Origin: RHLJ01 sp965212165
Lineage (GTDB): Bacteria; Bacteroidota; Rhodothermia; Balneolales; Balneolaceae
DNA: 64,000 nucleotides
NCBI GenBank assembly: GCA_965212165.1
Contig: OZ243096.1
Span: 1,736,001-1,800,000 of the forward strand
Direction: 5' to 3'
The notes below the pieces were generated by a model. It ran no database searches. It was given only the letters and a program-made list of their open reading frames with translations, and was not told the origin of the DNA. This document shows positions 42,377 to 50,283 of the stretch, in pieces; position 1 is the stretch's first letter, and every line of letters starts with the position of its first letter. The position numbers and the translations under genes are program-made.

Positions 42377-43258
42377 TTACAGAATCATACTTTCAATTGG
42401 AAGCATTACAATATCAGAAGCACCTGCTTCTTTAAGTTCTTCCATCACTTCCCAAAACTTGTCGATAGGTATTACTGTCTGAACAGCTACCATATTCGAA
42501 TCTGCTAACGGTACTACTGTTGGGCTCTTCATAGAAGGAATGATCTTGCTTATAGTCTCTACTTTTTCTTGTGGAGCATTCATCATTATATAGCGACTCT
42601 TTTTAGCTTGCTGATAACCATCAATTCTAACTAAAAATTTCTCAATTAGCAGTGATTTGCCTGGAGAAAGTTCTTTATTGGTTTGAATAAGTTTTGTTTC
42701 AGATTCAAGTATGGTAAAAAGTTCTTCGAGGCCATTTGCTTTTAGTGTGCCTCCAGTAGAAACTAAATCAGAAATAGCATCAGCAACTTTTAGTTGAGGA
42801 GTTATTTCGACAGCTCCAGAAATTTCTACAACATTAATATTTACTCCTTGTTCAGAGAAGAATTTCTTAGTTAAGAATGGATAACTAGTAGCGATAGTTT
42901 TATTTTCAAAATCTTTAGCTACATGAAGATCACCATATTTGGGAGCAGCTATTGAAAGTCGGCAATTTCCATAATTTAGACCACGAAGAACTGTAACGTC
43001 AGCATTTTTTTCAAATACTTCGTTGGCCCCCACAAATCCTAAATCACAAATTCCATCATGAACATATTCTGGGATATCATCATCACGAAGTAACAAAAGT
43101 TCAACATCGAAATTACGAGTTTTAACCATAAGATTGCGCTTATAGTTATCAAACTCGACTCCAATTCCTTGAAGTAAATTGATAGTCTTATCGGTCAAAC
43201 GACCACTTTTTTGGATAGCAATGCGTAGAGAAGTCGAAGAGTCTTTCGTTCGGTTCAT
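42377..43258 (-). CDS. hisG: ATP phosphoribosyltransferase, long form with regulatory domain
   Basis: The 293-residue protein is the long (HisG-L) form. Its catalytic half has LRIAIQKSGRLTDKT, DGICDLGFVGANEVFE, and the PRPP-binding SDLVSTGGTLKANGLEEL. The last 75 residues form the ACT-like regulatory domain that mediates feedback inhibition by histidine; short HisG with HisZ is thus not used. It is the first enzyme of the pathway and the first gene of hisGDC-BHA. A 24-codon His-rich frame lies 65 bp upstream, so expression is likely controlled by histidyl-tRNA charging as well as by feedback. Confidence 0.96.
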   Translation of the reverse strand: MNRTKDSSTSLRIAIQKSGRLTDKTINLLQGIGVEFDNYKRNLMVKTRNFDVELLLLRDDDIPEYVHDGICDLGFVGANEVFEKNADVTVLRGLNYGNCRLSIAAPKYGDLHVAKDFENKTIATSYPFLTKKFFSEQGVNINVVEISGAVEITPQLKVADAISDLVSTGGTLKANGLEELFTILESETKLIQTNKELSPGKSLLIEKFLVRIDGYQQAKKSRYIMMNAPQEKVETISKIIPSMKSPTVVPLADSNMVAVQTVIPIDKFWEVMEELKEAGASDIVMLPIESMIL

Positions 43259-43323
43259 TTAATCAATATGTAAAATAGGTTAGTAGAAGTATTATAGAAG
43301 GTGTGAAAACAGAGTGCAGAATA

Positions 43324-43398
43324 TTAATGCACGAGATGATGCCCTTGATGGATACCATGATGATGAAGATGGGGGATATGTATTTTGAAATTTTTCAC
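43324..43398 (-). CDS. Histidine operon leader peptide (hisL-like)
   Basis: A GTG-started frame of 24 codons plus TAA lies between the kinase gene and hisG. Nine codons are His (positions 7, 10, 12, 13, 14, 17, 20, 21 and 24), including three in a row and two in a row, all CAT. The first residues are MKNFKI. An in-frame TGA lies two codons upstream, so the frame cannot start earlier. The stop is 65 bp before the hisG ATG. This is the design of his attenuator leader peptides, in which ribosome stalling at His codons senses charged tRNA-His. A 5-bp stem (GTGCA/TGCAC, 43314-43332) covers the last codons and the stop. No strong terminator with a T-run is visible, so the mechanism may not be the classical one. 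Confidence 0.8.
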   Translation of the reverse strand: MKNFKIHIPHLHHHGIHQGHHLVH

Positions 43399-43402
43399 TG
43401 CT

Positions 43403-43410
43403 CAAATATA
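43403..43410 (-). promoter_or_regulatory. Candidate -7 box of the his operon promoter
   Basis: TATATTTG on the minus strand matches the Bacteroidota TAnnTTTG consensus. It lies only four bases before the GTG of the His-rich leader, so a transcript from it would start at or next to that codon and the leader peptide would be leaderless. It is inside the 120-bp region after the kinase stop region begins. A clear -33 box is not seen. Confidence 0.4.
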
Positions 43411-43419
43411 GGTATAAGA

Positions 43420-45813
43420 TTAATTATGAGGAAACCATTTTTCAATTTTCTCAATAATATCAATTCGTTTAACGGGCTTGCTTAAATAATCGTTCATACC
43501 CGTAAATAAACATATCTGTTTATCTTCTTCAGAAGCATTTGCTGTTAGAGCAATTATTGTAGGTTGTTTTGATAAATCTCCACGCATTCTGATTTGTTGT
43601 GTCGTGTGGAGTCCATCTAAAATTGGCATTTGAACATCCATTAAGATTAAGTCATAGGTTTTTGTGTCTAGTTTATTTAAAACTTCTTGACCATTTTCTA
43701 CAATGTCTATATGATATCCTAAACTCTTCATTAGGCCAACTGCTACCATTTGGTTGGTTTTGTTGTCTTCTGCTAGTAGAACTTTAATATCTCGAGGGGT
43801 GTGTTTTTGAGAAATTGATTTAATATCGTTGTCAATATTGTCTTGATCAAAAGCTATTAAAAGCGCGTTAATAAGTTCATTTCTTCGTAAAGGTCTATTA
43901 ATCTTTAAACTGATATTATCAGAATCAATTTCTTGTCTTAACCCATAAGGTATAATTCTTAAAAGGGGGATTGAATTTTTTGAGATATGAGAAAGAAAAC
44001 TTTTTTGTAAAGTATTATCAGTATTAGAAAAGAGGAAGTCATCCAAAACAATAAGATGTATTTTAGAGACATTCTTGATATTAGCTATTAGTTCATGAAA
44101 GCTTGCATAGGTATGAACTTTGAATCCCCAAAACTCAAATTTCTTAGTTAGATATATTCTGTGAGATTCATTCTGGTCAACAAGTAATAATGTTTTATTT
44201 CTAAAACTCTTTGAAAAATTATAATCACTGCTCTTATTCTCTTGATATTGTGCTTGAATAGTAAATGAAAATGTAGAACCTTCGTTGATTTTGCTTTGAA
44301 CAGAAATTTCTCCGTTAAGCATAGATACTAAACTTTTTGTAATTGTTAATCCTAAACCAGTACCACCATAATTTCTTGTAGTACTAGCGTCTACTTGTGA
44401 GAACGAATCAAATACATGATTAACTTTATTCTTAGGAATTCCAATACCAGAATCTTTTACATGAAACTCTATAATGGCATTCTCATCAATAGTTTCTTTA
44501 ACATCAACTTCCAGTACGACTTCACCTACCTTTGTAAATTTAATAGCATTACCTAATAGATTTACTAATACTTGTTTAAGTCTTGTTGAGTCTGTGTGAA
44601 TTTCTAAAGGAACTTTCTCATCGACATAATAAATGAGTTCAATATTTTTTTCTTCGGCTTTTAATACTAATAAATTAAAGATGTCAGAAACTAGTTCATG
44701 AAGATTAACTGGCTTGAGGTCTAGTTCAAGTTTTCCAGATTCTATCTTAGAATAGTCAAGTATATCGTTTATAATATGAATTAGATCATACCCACTTTTA
44801 TAGATAGTCTCTATATACAATAGTTGCTCTTTAGTAGGATTAGACTCTTTTAAAATCTCAGTCATCCCAATTACAGCATTCATAGGTGTACGTATTTCAT
44901 GGCTCATATTAGCTAGAAACATCGCCTTTGACTTAGTTGCTTCCTCGGCTTTATCTTTTGCCTCAATAAGGAGTTTTTGAGTTCTCTCTAACTCATCATT
45001 TTTTTCTGATAGGTCTTTAGTCAATTGTTCAAAATGATCGGCTCTTTTTAGCAGTAATTTTTCAATTTGATGTTTTGTAAGAGTGCTAACACGATCTTCA
45101 TCCATTAATCTCTCAGGAAGAAGAGTAATGATAATCTGGAAAGTATCTAGGCTGATATATTTTTTTGCAAGAATTTTGTAGCCATTATCGAACCGCCTTA
45201 AAGCTGTTTCTTCTCCAAGTTTATTACTCAATATTTCAAAAGTAAAAAAGCTAAGTCTTCTTAAGAAATGAATCCAATCGTTAAAATCTACTGGTTTGAA
45301 AGTAGTTTCATTTAATGGATTTTTTTCTGGAAAAGCATTAGGTATAGAATCTACATATTTTATAATCTCTTGGATCTGACTACTTCCTCTATCCCCAATT
45401 AAGTCAGTCAAACCATTTAAAACTTCGTATAAATACAAACGGCATAAATCAAATTCTTGTCGTTCTTCATTATCGAAAATTAAAGCGAAATCAGGAATAG
45501 AAAGTAAATTTCCGAATCTAACTTTTATTAATTCCCTAAGCTGATCTTTTGGTAAATCGAAATCTGGATCGATGTCAGTTAAGAATTTTTCAATAAAGAG
45601 ATAACTTTCAGGTAGCTTATACTTTCTTTCTGAACTATTAAGTTTAAGATAGTTTCTAATATAAACTGATGCTGTATTGGCCTGATTTGATGTGCCTAAT
45701 CTAGAGCTGAGATAGGAGAAAAGTTCATCAATTTGGTCACTAAAAAATTGATTTTTACTTACTTCTCGTTGCTTTCGTTTAAATACAGCAAGTATGTTTC
45801 TGAATAGTCCCAT
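43420..45813 (-). CDS. Cytoplasmic hybrid histidine kinase with divergent and canonical receiver domains
   Basis: The 797-residue protein has no signal peptide or membrane helix. Residues 1-250 form a helical N-terminal region I do not recognise. A coiled coil (about 255-295) leads to HisKA with His305 (NMSHEIRTPM), HATPase (NLLGNAIKFT, DSGIGIP, GTGLGL), a divergent receiver (about 540-655, LLLVDQNES and VLDDFLFS, with NRP in place of the usual Lys-Pro), and a canonical receiver with Asp726 (MDVQMPILDG). It is the gene just upstream of the his leader, and the small membrane protein gene precedes it by 60 bp on the same strand. No output regulator is nearby. Confidence 0.88.
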   Translation of the reverse strand: MGLFRNILAVFKRKQREVSKNQFFSDQIDELFSYLSSRLGTSNQANTASVYIRNYLKLNSSERKYKLPESYLFIEKFLTDIDPDFDLPKDQLRELIKVRFGNLLSIPDFALIFDNEERQEFDLCRLYLYEVLNGLTDLIGDRGSSQIQEIIKYVDSIPNAFPEKNPLNETTFKPVDFNDWIHFLRRLSFFTFEILSNKLGEETALRRFDNGYKILAKKYISLDTFQIIITLLPERLMDEDRVSTLTKHQIEKLLLKRADHFEQLTKDLSEKNDELERTQKLLIEAKDKAEEATKSKAMFLANMSHEIRTPMNAVIGMTEILKESNPTKEQLLYIETIYKSGYDLIHIINDILDYSKIESGKLELDLKPVNLHELVSDIFNLLVLKAEEKNIELIYYVDEKVPLEIHTDSTRLKQVLVNLLGNAIKFTKVGEVVLEVDVKETIDENAIIEFHVKDSGIGIPKNKVNHVFDSFSQVDASTTRNYGGTGLGLTITKSLVSMLNGEISVQSKINEGSTFSFTIQAQYQENKSSDYNFSKSFRNKTLLLVDQNESHRIYLTKKFEFWGFKVHTYASFHELIANIKNVSKIHLIVLDDFLFSNTDNTLQKSFLSHISKNSIPLLRIIPYGLRQEIDSDNISLKINRPLRRNELINALLIAFDQDNIDNDIKSISQKHTPRDIKVLLAEDNKTNQMVAVGLMKSLGYHIDIVENGQEVLNKLDTKTYDLILMDVQMPILDGLHTTQQIRMRGDLSKQPTIIALTANASEEDKQICLFTGMNDYLSKPVKRIDIIEKIEKWFPHN

Positions 45814-45873
45814 AAAAAAATATTTAGACTGAATTAAAAATCCAGCCTAAATAATGGAAGCTTTTTAAAGCTA

Positions 45874-46194
45874 TTAAGATTTACTAGCATGATAAATTTT
45901 GTAGAAACCAACTGCAGATAATCCCCAAGTTGTCATTAGGGCTATAAACCAAACTACTTTTCCTAATGGTTGACTAAACAACCAGTCAAAAATATCTAAG
46001 CCAAAGAAATTAATAAGTTGAAGACTTAAATGGCCAACTGCCATTATTAGGAAGCCCCATGCTAAGTAAATCATACCTGTACCAAAAACACCACCCTTAA
46101 GAGTTCTAGATGTTTTAAAACTATAGTAAATGCAAACAATTAGGAATGGAAGTTCTAAAATTCCAAACCATTGTGAAAAGCCGATCTCATGCAT
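45874..46194 (-). CDS. Small four-helix membrane protein of unknown function
   Basis: The 106-residue protein is largely hydrophobic, with probable membrane segments around residues 8-25, 36-55, 60-68 and 78-100, joined by short basic loops (KTSRTLKGG and a final YHASKS). I recognise no family. It lies 60 bp upstream of the cytoplasmic hybrid kinase gene on the same strand, so it could be its membrane input partner, since that kinase has no membrane domain of its own. This link is inference from position only. Confidence 0.6.
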   Translation of the reverse strand: MHEIGFSQWFGILELPFLIVCIYYSFKTSRTLKGGVFGTGMIYLAWGFLIMAVGHLSLQLINFFGLDIFDWLFSQPLGKVVWFIALMTTWGLSAVGFYKIYHASKS

Positions 46195-46320
46195 ATCTTT
46201 AATATTAGTTACAATTTATAATGTATTTTTCAATTTCTTGATAGAATCAATCAATACTATTTAGTAATTGATAATAGAATATTGCAAACCCAATATACAG
46301 TATATAATAAAGATTACTTC

Positions 46321-46563
46321 ATGAAAACTATTGCCCAGCTTACATTTATCCCATTAGCATCACATAATCCTACTGAAAAAGTTCAGGATTTGATAGAACA
46401 TCTAGCACAATATGATGTAAAAATTGAAATCGGGTTTTTGTCAACCACAGTAATTGGTGACACTGAAACTGTGTTTAAGCTAATAAAAGAAATATATGAC
46501 ACCATGACTATTGAAAAAGAAAGATTTCGTTTTCATGTTGAGCTATTAAGCCCAGAAGAGTAG
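46321..46563 (+). CDS. Thiamine-binding / MTH1187-YkoF-like (UPF0045) protein
   Basis: From the ATG at 46321 the protein has 80 residues: MKTIAQLTFIPLASHNPTEK, a mid helix, the IEIGFLSTTVIGDTETVFKL strand-loop and RFRFHVELLSPEE at the end. This is the small ferredoxin-like fold of the MTH1187/UPF0045 family, whose members bind thiamine or related compounds. An upstream start at 46282 would add thirteen residues that do not fit the family. Its function in this organism is unknown; it stands alone upstream of lepA. Confidence 0.7.
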   Translation: MKTIAQLTFIPLASHNPTEKVQDLIEHLAQYDVKIEIGFLSTTVIGDTETVFKLIKEIYDTMTIEKERFRFHVELLSPEE

Positions 46564-46702
46564 TTGGATTTCTAGTTTTACTTCCTTCATTAAACCCAAA
46601 ATGGGAGTGTATTGATAACTAAATGATGAAGGAGATTGCCTAGATTATGCAAAAGCTTGTTTTATTATGAAACAATAGTTTTAGTACCTCATACCTTCTT
46701 TG

Positions 46703-46710
46703 TATCTTTG
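46703..46710 (+). promoter_or_regulatory. Bacteroidota-type -7 box for lepA
   Basis: TATCTTTG fits TAnnTTTG, within the common CTTTGTATCTTTGCGG context of such promoters, 34 bp before the lepA start. A TTTTAG about 19 bp upstream is a weak -33 candidate. It would drive the lepA-lepB transcript. Confidence 0.6.
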
Positions 46711-46744
46711 CGGTCTTTAAGATGAGACGCACCGTATACAATTC

Positions 46745-48547
46745 ATGAATAATATTCGCAATTTTTGCATCATTGCTCACATAGACCATGGTAAATCTAC
46801 CCTGGCAGATCGACTATTACAGATTACTGGAACTATCAGCGAACGCGAAATGCAGGAGCAAGTTTTAGATGATATGGATTTAGAAAGGGAGCGTGGAATA
46901 ACTATTAAAAGCCATGCGATCAAACTAGATTATAAAAGACCAAATGGTGAGCTTTTTAATTTCAATTTAATTGATACTCCTGGTCATGTTGACTTTGCAT
47001 ATGAAGTATCAAGAGCATTAAAAGCTTGTGAAGGAGCTATTCTTGTAGTAGATGCGACACAAGGTATTGAGGCTCAAACTATCTCGAATTTATATCAGGC
47101 AATTGAGCAAAATCTTGAAATAATTCCTGTACTAAATAAAATTGATCTTCCCAGTTCTGATCCAGAAGGTGTAGGTCAACAGATAATTGATTTAATAGGT
47201 TGTAGAAGAGAAGATATTCTTACCGTTTCTGGAAAAACTGGAGAAGGAGTTCCAGCTTTATTGGAAGCTATTTGTGAAAGAGTTCCAAGCCCTAAGCAAG
47301 AAGTTGATAAACCATTAAGAGCACTAATTTTTGATTCAGTGTTTAACACCTACCGAGGTTCGGTTGCTTATGTTCGAGTTTTAGAAGGCGTGCTCAAAAA
47401 AGGTGATTTATTCAAATTTATGGCAAATAAGGTTGAATATAATGCGGAGGATATTGGTTATTTAAAAATGACCTATCAACCGACAAAAGAACTGAGAGCT
47501 GGAGAAGTAGGATATGTTATTGGAAGTGTGAAATCGCTTAAAGATGTTCGTGTTGGAGATACAATTACTACTGTAAAAAATCCAGCGACTATTCCTGTTC
47601 CAGGTTATATGGAAGCAAAACCAATGGTTTTTAGTGGTATATACCCTACACAATCTGAAGATTTTGAAGACTTAAGGGGTGCGCTGGAGAAGCTTCAATT
47701 AAATGATGCATCTCTTTCTTATGAACCAGAAACATCGAAAGCTCTTGGTTTCGGATTTAGAGCCGGGTTTCTAGGACTTCTACATATGGAAATTGTTCAA
47801 GAACGATTAGATCGTGAATTTGATATTGATATAATCACAACGGTTCCGAATGTTAAGTATGAGGTTAAACTAGTAGATGGTTCTACCATTACCGTAGATA
47901 ATCCTAGTCAGATGCCCGAAGTTGGAGAAATTGATGCTATTTACGAACCATATATAAAGGCCAGTATAATTACTCCTGCAGATTTTATTGGGCCAATTAT
48001 GAAATTATGCCAGGAACGCCGTGGTGTTTACATAAACCAGATGTTTATGCAGAATAATAGGGTAGAAATTACATATGAAATACCCATGGCAGAGGTTGTA
48101 TTTGACTTCTATGATAGACTGAAATCTGGAACAAGAGGCTACGCTTCTCTAGATTATGAATTTATTGAATACCGAACAGGTCATTTAGTTCGTTTAGATA
48201 TACTGTTGAATGCGGAACAAGTAGATGCACTTTCAAGTATCACACACAGAGACAAAGCTTATTATCAAGGGCGTAAAGTATGTGCTAAATTGAAAGAATT
48301 AATTCCAAGACAACAATATGAAGTAGCAGTGCAGGCAGCTATTGGAAGTAGGATTATAGCTCGAGATTCTATCCGAGCACTTCGTAAAGATGTTACTGCA
48401 AAGTGTTATGGAGGTGATATATCTCGTAAAAGAAAACTCCTTGAGAAGCAAAAAGAAGGAAAAAAACGAATGAAACAAGTTGGATCTGTAGAAATTCCGC
48501 AAGAAGCATTTCTTGCTGTTCTTTCCTTGGATGACGACGACAGGTAA
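46745..48547 (+). CDS. lepA: Elongation factor 4 (LepA), ribosome back-translocating GTPase
   Basis: The 600-residue GTPase has G1 AHIDHGKSTLADRLL, switch I ERERGITIKS, G3 LIDTPGHVDFAYEV, G4 LNKIDLPS and the LepA-specific C-terminal domain (KLKELIPRQQYEVAVQAAIG, RKDVTAKCYGGDISRKRKLL, then KEGKKRMKQVGSVEIPQEAF). It lacks the EF-G domain IV, as expected for LepA. It binds ribosomes and helps under ionic or acid stress and in subunit assembly. It is the first gene of lepA, unknown gene, lepB; the lepA-lepB linkage is known from other bacteria. Confidence 0.97.
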   Translation: MNNIRNFCIIAHIDHGKSTLADRLLQITGTISEREMQEQVLDDMDLERERGITIKSHAIKLDYKRPNGELFNFNLIDTPGHVDFAYEVSRALKACEGAILVVDATQGIEAQTISNLYQAIEQNLEIIPVLNKIDLPSSDPEGVGQQIIDLIGCRREDILTVSGKTGEGVPALLEAICERVPSPKQEVDKPLRALIFDSVFNTYRGSVAYVRVLEGVLKKGDLFKFMANKVEYNAEDIGYLKMTYQPTKELRAGEVGYVIGSVKSLKDVRVGDTITTVKNPATIPVPGYMEAKPMVFSGIYPTQSEDFEDLRGALEKLQLNDASLSYEPETSKALGFGFRAGFLGLLHMEIVQERLDREFDIDIITTVPNVKYEVKLVDGSTITVDNPSQMPEVGEIDAIYEPYIKASIITPADFIGPIMKLCQERRGVYINQMFMQNNRVEITYEIPMAEVVFDFYDRLKSGTRGYASLDYEFIEYRTGHLVRLDILLNAEQVDALSSITHRDKAYYQGRKVCAKLKELIPRQQYEVAVQAAIGSRIIARDSIRALRKDVTAKCYGGDISRKRKLLEKQKEGKKRMKQVGSVEIPQEAFLAVLSLDDDDR

Positions 48548-48549
48548 AT

Positions 48550-49131
48550 ATGAAAGAATCAAAAAAACAGTTCCTTTTATTTTTTGTATTGATGGTTTTA
48601 TTAACATCAAATGCATACTCACAATTTGAAGAACCAAAAATCCAAAAGGTTGAAATTGAAGATGCTGAAGCTTTTCAAGAACGATTTGCCGATATAAAAT
48701 GGACTGGCCAAGGATTTAACTTTAATAGTTTAGACCGAATGCCAGCAATTGAGATACGAGCTAGATTGGAAGGTGTTTTTGGTAAACCAACAAAAACAAT
48801 CGAAGATATTGTAGATAATGGTAAATTAAGAGCAGGACAGGCTATACAGTTCGAATATTGGTTTATTATTGACGGTGAAATTCCTATGATGGTACTAGAT
48901 TTGGATGGACCTTTTGCAGACGGATTAGTGTATGTTGGTGCAAGCAGATATATCGATCTAATGCCCCAAGTGAAACGAACGCTTACAAGACTCGTAACTG
49001 AGGTTCAACCAAAAGAATATATAGATTATTTTTACTCTCCCGAGCGAAGTCAATGGTATAAAATAACCTATGCAGATGGGATTTATAAAAAGGAAGAAAC
49101 TGATCTACCATCACATATCAAATTAAACTAA
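48550..49131 (+). CDS. Exported protein of unknown function between lepA and lepB
   Basis: The 193-residue protein starts 2 bp after lepA and has a signal peptide (LLFFVLMVLLTSNAYSQ). The mature part has no family I recognise; a central segment LRAGQAIQFEYWFIIDGEIP and VYVGASRYIDLMPQ suggest a compact alpha/beta domain. It is followed by lepB after 10 bp, so all three genes are co-transcribed. Its own export must use the signal peptidase encoded next to it. It is probably conserved within the lineage, but that cannot be tested here. Confidence 0.75.
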   Translation: MKESKKQFLLFFVLMVLLTSNAYSQFEEPKIQKVEIEDAEAFQERFADIKWTGQGFNFNSLDRMPAIEIRARLEGVFGKPTKTIEDIVDNGKLRAGQAIQFEYWFIIDGEIPMMVLDLDGPFADGLVYVGASRYIDLMPQVKRTLTRLVTEVQPKEYIDYFYSPERSQWYKITYADGIYKKEETDLPSHIKLN

Positions 49132-49141
49132 AAAGAATACA

Positions 49142-50263
49142 TTGGAAGACAATAAAGTACCTGAAGAGCAATCCAAGTTTGCTTTTTTGAGAAAGAAAAA
49201 GAAAGCCGAAGCTGAAGAAGAAAAAAAAGCTAAATCTTGGCTAAGAGAATGGGTAGATGCACTTGTTTTTGCATTTATTGCTGCTGCAATTTTACGTTCG
49301 CTAATTTTTGGATCTTATAAAATACCAACGGGATCGATGGAAAAAGATCTATTGATTGGTGATTTTTTGATAGTATCTAACCTCACCTATGGACCAAGAA
49401 CACCGATGGCATTGTGTATTCCATTCACTCAAGTTTGTTTGCCAGGTGTAAAACTTCCTTGGACTAGAATACCTGGCTTTAGAGACATAGAACGAAATGA
49501 TATTATTGTATTTAATATCCCTTGGGAAGTAAAACCGGTATCACAAAAAACAAATTATATAAAAAGGGCAGTTGGAATTGCTGGTGATACGTTAGAATTG
49601 AAAGATAAAATTCTATATATAAATGGTGAGCGAGAGCAGTTCCATGATGGACTTCAGAGATTTTATACAATTCAGTTAAATGATAGGGTACGATTAAGTG
49701 ATGCAAAGATGGAATCTGTTGGTGCTGGCACTATTGGTGGAGCTGGGCGTTATATTCGTCAGATTTCTGAAAATATGTATCAAATAAATATGACTGAGAC
49801 TGTTGCAGAAGAGGTGCGTTCTTGGCCAGAAGTTGATTCACTTAGTTATTATATGTTTGATGAAAGTGAAGCTATTTATCAATACGTTCAAAGTTCTGGT
49901 AATTTTTCAAAGGCCTTTAGAAATCATGATCATTTTTCAGAAATTGTTGTGCCATTTAAAGGTCAGGAGATAGAACTTAATACTCAAAATTGGTATATCT
50001 ACCAGGATTTAGTTGAGCGTTATGAACATAATACCGTAGAGCGTAATGGTAGTTCGTTTATTATTAATGGCGAACAAACGAATACATATATAGTAAAGCA
50101 AAACTACTATTTTGCAATGGGTGATAATCGTGATAACAGTGAAGACAGTCGCTTTTGGGGGTTTGTTCCAAAAGATCACATTATCGGTAAAGCATTTATT
50201 GTTTGGATGTCGCTAGATGGACTAGTTCCAAGACTAAATAGAGTTATGCATATCATAGACTAG
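49142..50263 (+). CDS. lepB: Signal peptidase I, long form
   Basis: The 373-residue protein uses a TTG start, the only plausible one before the first helix. A charged N-terminus (KKKKAEAEEEKKAK) precedes the membrane anchor (about 38-56). The catalytic Ser65 lies in IPTGSMEKDL and Lys141 in NYIKRAVGIAGD; the C-terminal box MGDNRDNSEDSRFWGFVP is intact. Between them is an insert of roughly 170 residues not found in the E. coli enzyme, a form common in Bacteroidota. It cuts signal peptides of exported proteins in the inner membrane. It is the last gene of the lepA operon. Confidence 0.95.
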   Translation: MEDNKVPEEQSKFAFLRKKKKAEAEEEKKAKSWLREWVDALVFAFIAAAILRSLIFGSYKIPTGSMEKDLLIGDFLIVSNLTYGPRTPMALCIPFTQVCLPGVKLPWTRIPGFRDIERNDIIVFNIPWEVKPVSQKTNYIKRAVGIAGDTLELKDKILYINGEREQFHDGLQRFYTIQLNDRVRLSDAKMESVGAGTIGGAGRYIRQISENMYQINMTETVAEEVRSWPEVDSLSYYMFDESEAIYQYVQSSGNFSKAFRNHDHFSEIVVPFKGQEIELNTQNWYIYQDLVERYEHNTVERNGSSFIINGEQTNTYIVKQNYYFAMGDNRDNSEDSRFWGFVPKDHIIGKAFIVWMSLDGLVPRLNRVMHIID

Positions 50264-50283
50264 AAAATAAAAGTCTAGTTTTT
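50256..50283. terminator. Shared hairpin at the convergent lepB and rlmN ends
   Basis: TAGACT (50256-50261) pairs with AGTCTA (50272-50277) around an A-rich loop and is followed by GTTTTT on the plus strand. The stop of lepB begins in the left arm and the rlmN stop lies in the right arm, so one small hairpin may serve both genes. Confidence 0.5.

Noticed and set aside
43303..43485. 60-codon plus-strand frame opposite the His-rich leader
   Set aside because: Its Met-rich part is simply the reverse complement of the His codons (CAT read as ATG).
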